Shown here in pieces: positions 25,062 to 31,206 of a stretch of DNA of 31,206 bases. Position numbers and translations under genes: made by a program. The notes beneath the pieces are model-generated. The model did no database searches and was not told the origin of the DNA. It worked only from the letters and a program-made list of their open reading frames with translations. The stretch is from contig MNRR01000034.1 in assembly GCA_001916055.1 (NCBI GenBank), forward strand, positions 1,162-32,367. Direction: 5' to 3'. Each line of letters opens with the position of its first letter. Positions within the stretch are counted from its first letter, which is position 1. The stretch comes from Clostridium sp. 28_12 (GTDB taxonomy: Bacteria; Bacillota; Clostridia; TANB77; CAG-508).

Positions 25062-25094
25062 TTGCACGGAAAAAAAGCGATCTCACGTGTGCAA
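25062..25094 (+). repeat. Single interspersed repeat
   Basis: A lone forward copy, TTGCACGGAAAAAAAGCGATCTCACGTGTGCAA type, starting on the first base after the bofA stop. It matches the 1241 unit. Confidence 0.9.
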
Positions 25095-25130
25095 AAAAAT
25101 ATACCAGGAGCTATGTAAGCCTCCTGGTAT
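25094..25130 (-). terminator. Intrinsic terminator for the minus-strand orphan gene
   Basis: Read on the minus strand: stem AATACCAGGAG-type arm (25130-25121) / CTCCTGGTAT (25110-25101) with a 10-nt loop, then ATTTTTTT (25100-25093). The plus strand has no T-run. Confidence 0.8.
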
Positions 25131-25193
25131 TGATAAAAAATAATGACACACCATACTAGTTTAGAAATGTATGGCACAGCTACGATGTTGAAC

Positions 25194-25481
25194 TTAGGAA
25201 TCGATTCTGTTGAACTCCAGCATGTTCCAAAAAGCTTTTTCAGCTTTTTTAGTGATAACCACAACAGATATGTTCATATCTGCAAATGGTTTACGAAATG
25301 CACTAATGAAGTCGATGGGATACTTATAAACAGTTCCCATCAGCTTATCTTCTGGGATTTTTACAGCTTTTCCAGATTCAACGTGCGTTACAACAAAGCA
25401 CCGAGAGAGACTCTCGTGATTCACTACCAGTGTTCCTTCTTCTGAGAAGATTATTGTTGAGTTGTTTACTTTTTCTGTCAT
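25194..25481 (-). CDS. Orphan 95-aa protein of unknown function
   Basis: On the minus strand AGGAGG (25494-25489) precedes the ATG at good spacing, with a promoter upstream and a terminator downstream, so this is a real single-gene unit. The protein (MTEKVNNSTIIFSEEGTL…) has no membrane helix or signal peptide and looks like a small alpha/beta domain; SGKAVKIPEDKLMGTVYK could be a beta-hairpin. Base composition is visibly richer in G+C (near 40% by eye) than its neighbours, suggesting acquisition. The opposite-strand ORF over the same region lacks start signals. The family is not recognised. Confidence 0.75.
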   Translation of the reverse strand: MTEKVNNSTIIFSEEGTLVVNHESLSRCFVVTHVESGKAVKIPEDKLMGTVYKYPIDFISAFRKPFADMNISVVVITKKAEKAFWNMLEFNRIDS

Positions 25482-25496
25482 ATTCTTATCCTCCTA

Positions 25497-25547
25497 ATGT
25501 TATTTTATGGATAACATAATTATACTACAAAATTTAACAAAATGCAA
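25497..25547 (-). promoter_or_regulatory. Promoter and palindromic site of the orphan gene
   Basis: On the minus strand TTGCAT (25547-25542), 17 bp, TATAAT (25524-25519). Directly downstream lies ATGTTAT (25497-25503) / ATAACAT (25511-25517), a 7-bp inverted repeat at the expected transcription start: a possible operator or 5' mRNA hairpin. Confidence 0.6.
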
Positions 25548-25563
25548 ATTTTTTAAATTATTA

Positions 25564-25597
25564 TTGCGTTAAAATATAAAATAGTGTAAAATATAAT
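25564..25597 (+). promoter_or_regulatory. Possible promoter for the TasA/FGE-like gene
   Basis: TTGCGT (25564-25569), 17 bp, TAAAAT (25587-25592), with an overlapping TATAAT at 25592-25597. It is divergent from the orphan gene promoter. Confidence 0.45.
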
Positions 25598-25651
25598 TGT
25601 GAAAAAGGATTACAAAAGAAAAAAGTACTAAAGAAGGGAGAAAAATATAGC

Positions 25652-27304
25652 ATGAAGAATATATTGCGTCAGCATAGAAAATCCAAAGGCAAGAAAAAAG
25701 CAAAGAAATATATATTGTTCATATTTACTCTTATAATGACTACATTTGCGTGGTTTGCATATTCTAAGGTTTTAAATTCACAATTGAATATGCATGTGGC
25801 AGCATGGGATATGGAATATTTTATTGGTGAGGAAAAAAAGGAAAATCCTATAGGAATAGAATTTCCTACATTATATCCACATATGCCGGAGCAAACTGTA
25901 ACTGTTGACATCTTGAATAATGGAGAAGCACTGGTAGATTTAAGCTATAGTATTCAAGCAATATCAATTGCAGGAGTTTCATATGAATTGGTACCAGAAG
26001 GAAAGCAACCAACTACAGAAAATTATATAAATATTGAAAAATCAGTTGTGGAAGAAAAAGAAACAGGAGAAGTTGTTGTAAAGGGAAAAATCATAAATGA
26101 TACAACCAAATTTCCATTTACATTAGAAATTGAACATTCTGCACAAGTATCTGCAAAGAATAAAGCATATTTGAAAGTAACAGCCAATTGGGCAGGTGAT
26201 AATGATGAATTAGATTCGAAATGGGGATATACAGTAGGAAAATATTTTATGGACAATCCTAAAGCTACATCAGCTATGAGTATTACATTAAGTATTGATT
26301 CATACCAGGCAAATGAAGAAATAAAAGGAGGAACAGTAACAACTGAAGGAACATACTTGCCAACAGGATTTACTCAAGTAGAAGGAACAACATTAGAAAA
26401 TGGATTAACAATTCAAGATAGTAGTGGAAATCAATATGTGTGGATAGAAGTTCCAAAAACAGAAAAAGTTTATCCAACTGCAGGTTTAAAAATTAGAGAT
26501 TTTACAGATGAGGAATATACTAAAATAGAAAATGATTTACACACATATACGAGTGCATATAGAAATGGAACAACGTATAAAGATGAATATTATTCAGACG
26601 AAGCAACAGGATTAACTCGAGAGAAATATATAGAATTAAAGAAGAAAATGTTAAAGAGTGTATACAAAAATGGTGGCTTTTATATTGGAAAATACGAAAC
26701 TGGATATGAAACAGGAATAGAAGCAAAACCAAGGACATCTGGTTCAGCAACAATTACTCCAAATGAATTACCAATAATAAAGCAAAATGCATATCCATAC
26801 AATTATGTAACTTGTAGCCAAGCGCAAAAATTAGCAAATATGATGGAATCAGGAAGCTATAATACAAGCTTAATGTTTGGTGTACAATGGGATTTAGTTT
26901 TAAAACACTTGGAAAATAAAGGTGTAAAACAATCTTTATTAAGAAATGACAGTAAGACATGGGGCAATTATTCAAACAACTTATGGAGTTCAACAAATGC
27001 AGATTCAAAATATGCAATTACTGGACAAGATTGGGTAATAGGTCCATATGGAGAGAAAAAGGTGAATGGAGATATATTGTTATCAACAGGAGCAAGTGAT
27101 ACATTTAGTAAATATGGAATATATGATTTGGCAGGAAACGTATGGGAATGGACACTGGAATATACATCTAATGAAACTAATCCTTGTAGTCTACGTGGAG
27201 GAGCTTATAATGACCGCATTAGTAATAATTCTGCAAGTTACAGATATTACTATTATACAACTAATTACAGTATAAATATAGGTTTCCGTACAGCACTTTA
27301 TTAA
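25652..27304 (+). CDS. TasA-like secreted protein fused to a C-terminal FGE-sulfatase/C-lectin-type domain
   Basis: It encodes 550 residues; GAAGGGAG precedes the ATG. The first 19 residues are very basic, then a helix (20-31) and MTTFAWFAYSKVLNSQLNMHVAAWDMEYF, the AWF junction of the island's substrates. Residues 40-215 form a TasA-like beta domain. From about 230 on comes a sulfatase-modifying-factor-like domain: LMFGVQWDLVLKHLE, WGNYSNN, YGIYDLAGNVWEWTLEY (about 487-502), CSLRGGAYN and the final NIGFRTALY. The two catalytic Cys of true formylglycine-generating enzymes are not seen, so it is probably a ligand-binding fold. The last 35 residues are dominated by Tyr, Asn, Ser and Thr, as in variable regions diversified by retroelements. 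Confidence 0.82.
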   Translation: MKNILRQHRKSKGKKKAKKYILFIFTLIMTTFAWFAYSKVLNSQLNMHVAAWDMEYFIGEEKKENPIGIEFPTLYPHMPEQTVTVDILNNGEALVDLSYSIQAISIAGVSYELVPEGKQPTTENYINIEKSVVEEKETGEVVVKGKIINDTTKFPFTLEIEHSAQVSAKNKAYLKVTANWAGDNDELDSKWGYTVGKYFMDNPKATSAMSITLSIDSYQANEEIKGGTVTTEGTYLPTGFTQVEGTTLENGLTIQDSSGNQYVWIEVPKTEKVYPTAGLKIRDFTDEEYTKIENDLHTYTSAYRNGTTYKDEYYSDEATGLTREKYIELKKKMLKSVYKNGGFYIGKYETGYETGIEAKPRTSGSATITPNELPIIKQNAYPYNYVTCSQAQKLANMMESGSYNTSLMFGVQWDLVLKHLENKGVKQSLLRNDSKTWGNYSNNLWSSTNADSKYAITGQDWVIGPYGEKKVNGDILLSTGASDTFSKYGIYDLAGNVWEWTLEYTSNETNPCSLRGGAYNDRISNNSASYRYYYYTTNYSINIGFRTALY

Positions 27305-27321
27305 CAAATAAAAGATACAAA

Positions 27322-27351
27322 AGCCAATTTGCACACTGATGCAGATTGGCT
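27322..27351 (+). terminator. Possible terminator hairpin before uvrA
   Basis: AGCCAATTTGCA (27322-27333) / TGCAGATTGGCT (27340-27351), 12 pairs with one G-U, 6-nt loop. The following ATTATAAAG is a poor T-tract, so termination may be incomplete and uvrA partly co-transcribed. Confidence 0.5.
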
Positions 27352-27395
27352 ATTATAAAGTATGGCAAAAAAATCAAAGAAAGGAAGTAGACAAA

Positions 27396-30227
27396 ATGAA
27401 TGACAAAATAATCATAAAAGGAGCAAAAGAGCACAATTTAAAAAACATAAATTTAGAAATACCAAGAGACAAATTAGTAGTAATAACAGGACTTTCAGGC
27501 TCTGGAAAATCATCATTGGCATTTGATACATTATATGCAGAAGGACAAAGAAGATATGTAGAAAGTTTATCATCATATGCAAGGCAATTCTTAGGTTTAA
27601 TGGAAAAGCCAGATGTAGAATCAATTGAAGGGTTATCACCAGCAATTTCAATAGATCAAAAAACCACATCAAAAAATCCACGTTCAACAGTAGGAACAGT
27701 TACAGAAATCTATGATTATATACGTCTACTATATGCAAGAATAGGTGTGCCATATTGTCCAAATTGTGGTAAAAAAATTGAAAAGCAATCAATAGACCAA
27801 ATTGTAGACAACATAATGAAATTAAAAGAAGGTACAAGAATTCAAATATTGGCACCAGTTGTGCGTAGCAGAAAAGGTGAATATACAAAACTATTTGAAG
27901 ACTTACAAAAAGACGGATTTGCAAGAGTAAGAGTAGATGGAGAAATCTATGACTTAACAGAAATGGAAGATGTAAAATTAGACAAAAAAAAGAAGCATGA
28001 AATAGAAATAGTAGTAGATAGATTAGTAATAAAACCAGAAATAACAGCAAGACTTACAGAATCAATAGAAGTAGCACTAAAACATGCAGATAATTTAGTT
28101 TTAATTGATGTTGTAGGAGACAAGACAATTCTATACAGTTGTAATTATGCATGTCCAGATTGTGGATTCAGTTTTCCAGAATTAACACCAAGAATGTTTT
28201 CATTTAATAATCCGTATGGAGCTTGTCCAAAATGCTCAGGTATAGGATATTTAATGAAAATGGATGAAGATTTAATAATTCCAGATAAGAACAAAACTTT
28301 ATATGATGGTGTAAAAGCATTTGGGTCAAGTACAATGAAAAAAGGCGATACAATGGCCAAAATGTATTTTGAAAGTATTGGAAAACATTATGGGGTTGAA
28401 ATAAAAAACAAAAAAATAAAAGACTTGCCTAAAGACTTCATTGATAAAATTCTTTATGGAACAGGTGATGAAGAAATTGATTTTGAATATTCATCATATG
28501 CAGGTACAAGAAAATTCACAGCTCCATTTGAAGGAGTAATCCCAACACTTGAAAGACGTCATAATGAGACAAAATCTCAAGGAATGAGAGATTTTTACGA
28601 AATGTATATGAGCAATATGCATTGTGATGAATGTAATGGTGCAAGACTAAAAAAAGAAATTTTATGTATTAAAGTCGGAGGAAAAAATATAAATGAGTTG
28701 ACAGATATGTCAATTAGAAATATTCAAGAATTCTTGAGAAATCTTGAATTAACAGATTCTCAAAAAATCATTGCAGAGATGATTTTAAAAGAAGTAGATT
28801 CAAGACTTCAATTTTTAATTGATGTTGGACTAGAATATCTAACATTATCAAGAAGTGCAGGAACATTATCAGGAGGGGAAGCACAACGTATTCGTTTAGC
28901 AACTCAAATTGGTTCAGGATTAACAGGAGTTTTATATATATTGGACGAGCCAAGTATTGGACTTCATCAAAGAGACAATGACAAGTTAATTGCAACTTTG
29001 AAAAAATTAAGAGATTTAGGAAATACTTTAATAGTTGTTGAACATGACGAAGATACAATGTATGCGGCAGACCAAATTATAGATATTGGTCCAGGGGCAG
29101 GTGTACATGGTGGAAATGTTATGGCACAAGGAACCGCAGAAGAAATCAAACAAGTAAAGGGTTCAATAACTGGTGATTATTTAAGTGGCAGAAAGCAAAT
29201 ACATGTACCATCAAAAAGAAGAAAAGGAAATAAAAAATGCATCGAGGTTGTTGGTGCAACAGAAAACAATTTGAAAAATATCAGTGTAAAATTCCCATTA
29301 GGTGTATTTACTTGCGTTACAGGAGTATCAGGTTCTGGAAAAAGTACACTAGTAAATGAAGTTCTATACAAAAATATAGCTCAACAATTAAATGGTGCAA
29401 GTGAAAAACCTGGAAAATGTAAACAAATAAAAGGACTTGACAATATAGACAAAATAATTAATATTGATCAATCTCCAATTGGAAGAACACCACGTTCAAA
29501 CCCTGCTACATACACAGGTGCATTTGATTTAATAAGAGACATATTTGCAGGAACAAATGAAGCAAAAATGAGAGGATATGAAAAGGGTAGATTCAGCTTT
29601 AATGTATCAGGAGGAAGATGTGAAAGTTGTAATGGAGACGGTGTTCATAAAATTGAAATGCATTTCTTGCCTGATGTATATGTGCCATGTGAAGTATGTA
29701 AAGGAAAAAGATATAATAGAGAGACCTTAGAAGTAAAATATAAAGGAAAAAATATTGCAGACGTTTTAGACATGACTGTTGAAGAAGCATTAGAGTTTTT
29801 TGAAAATATCCCAAAAATAAAAAATAAAATACAAACATTATATGATGTAGGACTTGGATATATCAAGTTAGGACAACCATCAACAACATTATCAGGAGGA
29901 GAAGCACAGCGAGTAAAACTTGCAACAGAATTGTCAAAACGAGCTACAGGCAAGACTTTATATATTTTGGACGAGCCTACAACTGGTTTGCATATTGCAG
30001 ATGTACACAGATTAGTAGATATTTTACAAAGACTTGTGGATACAGGGAATACAATCATAGTAATTGAACACAATTTAGACTTAATAAAAACAGCAGATCA
30101 CATTATAGATTTGGGACCAGAAGGCGGAGATGCTGGTGGAGAGGTTATTGCTGTTGGAACACCAGAACAAATCTGTAAGAATGAGAAAAGTTATACAGGG
30201 AAATTTATGAAACGTTTTGTTTCATAA
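27396..30227 (+). CDS. uvrA: UvrABC excinuclease subunit A
   Basis: It encodes 943 residues from ATG 27396 with AAAGGAAGT (27380-27388); an upstream ORF extension to 27339 crosses a hairpin and is dropped. UvrA is the damage-sensing ABC ATPase of nucleotide excision repair and loads UvrB in the cytoplasm. Walker A motifs are GLSGSGKSS (32-40) and GVSGSGKST (643-651). Zinc-binding Cys pairs lie in CPDCGF…CPKCSGIGY and CESCNGDG…CEVCKGKRY. ABC signatures LSGGEAQRIRLATQ and LSGGEAQRVKLATE are each followed by YILDEP. Length is normal. Confidence 0.98.
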   Translation: MNDKIIIKGAKEHNLKNINLEIPRDKLVVITGLSGSGKSSLAFDTLYAEGQRRYVESLSSYARQFLGLMEKPDVESIEGLSPAISIDQKTTSKNPRSTVGTVTEIYDYIRLLYARIGVPYCPNCGKKIEKQSIDQIVDNIMKLKEGTRIQILAPVVRSRKGEYTKLFEDLQKDGFARVRVDGEIYDLTEMEDVKLDKKKKHEIEIVVDRLVIKPEITARLTESIEVALKHADNLVLIDVVGDKTILYSCNYACPDCGFSFPELTPRMFSFNNPYGACPKCSGIGYLMKMDEDLIIPDKNKTLYDGVKAFGSSTMKKGDTMAKMYFESIGKHYGVEIKNKKIKDLPKDFIDKILYGTGDEEIDFEYSSYAGTRKFTAPFEGVIPTLERRHNETKSQGMRDFYEMYMSNMHCDECNGARLKKEILCIKVGGKNINELTDMSIRNIQEFLRNLELTDSQKIIAEMILKEVDSRLQFLIDVGLEYLTLSRSAGTLSGGEAQRIRLATQIGSGLTGVLYILDEPSIGLHQRDNDKLIATLKKLRDLGNTLIVVEHDEDTMYAADQIIDIGPGAGVHGGNVMAQGTAEEIKQVKGSITGDYLSGRKQIHVPSKRRKGNKKCIEVVGATENNLKNISVKFPLGVFTCVTGVSGSGKSTLVNEVLYKNIAQQLNGASEKPGKCKQIKGLDNIDKIINIDQSPIGRTPRSNPATYTGAFDLIRDIFAGTNEAKMRGYEKGRFSFNVSGGRCESCNGDGVHKIEMHFLPDVYVPCEVCKGKRYNRETLEVKYKGKNIADVLDMTVEEALEFFENIPKIKNKIQTLYDVGLGYIKLGQPSTTLSGGEAQRVKLATELSKRATGKTLYILDEPTTGLHIADVHRLVDILQRLVDTGNTIIVIEHNLDLIKTADHIIDLGPEGGDAGGEVIAVGTPEQICKNEKSYTGKFMKRFVS

Positions 30228-30238
30228 ATAAAATGTAT

Positions 30239-30267
30239 TTGACCTAATTGTGACATTGTGGTAGAAT
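30239..30267 (+). promoter_or_regulatory. Promoter for the GT2 gene
   Basis: TTGACC (30239-30244), 17 bp, TAGAAT (30262-30267), 11 bp after the uvrA stop. Confidence 0.65.
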
Positions 30268-30303
30268 AAGTTCGAAATAAAAAGGAGGAAAACGAAATAA
30301 AAA

Positions 30304-31206
30304 ATGAAAAAAATTTCAATAATAGTACCTGTATATTATAATCAGGATAATCTTTTGCCATTATATGCAGACTTAAAGGAAAAAGTTCTTACGAAATTAC
30401 CGGAAGGAATACAATATGAACTAATAATGGTTGATGATGGGTCAAAAGATAATTCTTATAAAGTAATGCAAGAACTAGCAAAAATTGATTCAAATATAAA
30501 AACAATAAGATTATCAAGAAATTTTGGAGAACATGCTGCGATTTTGGCCGGATTGTCTCAATGCACTGGAGACTGTGCTGTAAGGAAAGCAGCTGATTTA
30601 CAAGAACCATCAGAAATGATATTAGATATGATGAAAAAATATGATGAGGGAAGTAAAGTGGTTTTGGCTGTAAGAGCAGATAGAGAAGAACCAATTACGC
30701 AAAAAGCCTTTTCAAATCTATATGCATTTCTGATGAGAAAATTAGCATTACACAATATGCCAAAAGGAGGGTTTGATTCATTTTTAATAGATAGACAGGT
30801 TATAAATTTCTTAGTAAAAATGCAAGAATGTAATACATCACTAATGAGTCAAATTTTGTGGGCTGGATTTGAAACTTCAACGGTTCCTTATGTTAGAAAG
30901 AAAAGAGAAATAGGAAAATCAAGATGGACACTATCTAAAAAAATCAAATTAGTATATGATTCGCTATTAAGTTTTTCATATTTCCCTATAAAAATGATAA
31001 CTACAGCAGGAATTTTAAGTTTCTTTATAGCATTAATTTGGTTAGTCATTATAATTTATAAAAAAATGACAGGAATAATTGATGTTGAAGGATATGCATC
31101 AATTATTATAATCATGTTAGTCGGATTTGGAATTATAATGTTATCAATAGGAGTGTTAGGAGAATATTTGTGGAGAACTTTTGATGCAGCGAGAAATAGG
31201 CCTCCA
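30304..31206 (+). CDS. GT2 polyprenyl-phosphate glycosyltransferase (GtrB/CsbB-like), 3' end outside window
   Basis: 301 residues are visible and the frame is open at the window end. The family moves a sugar from a nucleotide donor to undecaprenyl phosphate at the cytoplasmic face, for later use on surface polymers. Visible features: IIVPVYYNQDNL (6-17), VDDGSKDNS (43-51), ADLQEPSEMI (97-106; the first Asp of the common DADLQ is Ala), KREIGKSRWTLSKK, two C-terminal helices (about 233-257 and 270-292) and GEYLWRTFDAARNRPP. AAGGAGG (30282-30288) lies 15 bp before the ATG, longer than usual; an in-frame TAA at 30298 rules out an earlier start. Confidence 0.9.
   Translation, partial: MKKISIIVPVYYNQDNLLPLYADLKEKVLTKLPEGIQYELIMVDDGSKDNSYKVMQELAKIDSNIKTIRLSRNFGEHAAILAGLSQCTGDCAVRKAADLQEPSEMILDMMKKYDEGSKVVLAVRADREEPITQKAFSNLYAFLMRKLALHNMPKGGFDSFLIDRQVINFLVKMQECNTSLMSQILWAGFETSTVPYVRKKREIGKSRWTLSKKIKLVYDSLLSFSYFPIKMITTAGILSFFIALIWLVIIIYKKMTGIIDVEGYASIIIIMLVGFGIIMLSIGVLGEYLWRTFDAARNRPP

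Noticed and set aside
25143..25445. Plus-strand ORF opposite the orphan gene
   Set aside because: No ribosome binding site or promoter; the minus-strand gene has promoter, AGGAGG and terminator.
25652..27304. True formylglycine-generating enzyme
   Set aside because: The paired catalytic cysteines are not visible; only isolated Cys residues occur.
30590..30620. Inactive GT2 because the first Asp of DADLQ is Ala
   Set aside because: ADLQ-x-P variants without the first Asp occur in apparently normal members of this family; the rest of the motifs are intact.
1..31206. tRNA, rRNA or prophage genes
   Set aside because: No cloverleaf, rRNA-like stretch, integrase or phage structural gene was seen on either strand.

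Overview
The window is AT-rich (about 30% GC by eye) with AGGAGG-type ribosome binding sites and consensus TTGACA-17-TATAAT promoters. It carries a DUF2508 (YaaL-like) gene followed by bofA, a DUF951 gene, RNase J, ysxC/engB and serS. Together these indicate a low-GC Firmicute, most likely an uncultured, possibly gut, member of the Clostridia from a spore-forming lineage. The species cannot be named from the sequence alone.

Region 1 (1-16617) is a cell-surface/secretion island. It has five SipW-type (ER/archaeal-like) signal peptidase genes at 2806, 4156, 9189, 12199 and 12810. They are interleaved with small secreted proteins that start with a basic stretch, one membrane segment and an A-[R/W/L]-[Y/F] junction, as in TasA/camelysin-like matrix proteins (3528, 4661, 9773, 13536, 15220; probably also the frameshifted gene at 1328). 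Most peptidase genes sit directly before, and often overlap, a candidate substrate. The middle of the same tightly packed operon (5327-14234) holds cytoplasmic or membrane machinery. This comprises an unrecognised 348-aa protein, a membrane-anchored McrB-like AAA+ ATPase, a protein resembling the DUF2357 part of McrC but with no visible nuclease, a 45-aa ORF and a 539-aa coiled-coil protein. A consensus promoter preceded by three 11-bp direct repeats drives the last two genes, ending with the 446-aa TasA-like protein and a strong terminator. An AAA+/DUF2357-like pair inside a SipW/TasA array is the best candidate for an undescribed system here.

Region 2 (16616-30227) is mostly housekeeping: a nonsense-interrupted coiled-coil gene, RNase J with a long leader, gltX (frameshifted near its end), DUF951, ysxC and serS on the minus strand, a cation exchanger of the Na+/Ca2+ type, DUF2508, bofA, a small minus-strand orphan gene of different base composition, and uvrA. 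Between the orphan gene and uvrA lies a sixth TasA-like secreted protein, fused to a C-terminal sulfatase-modifying-factor/C-lectin-type domain. Its Tyr/Asn/Ser-rich tail resembles a diversity-generating-retroelement target. The window ends inside a GT2 polyprenyl-phosphate glycosyltransferase gene.

Twelve copies of a 31-33 bp repeat (TTGCAC-GGA7GCGATCTC-ACGTGTGCAA type, inverted ends) sit at five loci, all just after stop codons or terminators. Three reading-frame lesions (about 1655, 17053 and 20930) are either real gene decay or base-call errors. The gltX lesion affects an essential gene, which favours error for at least that one.
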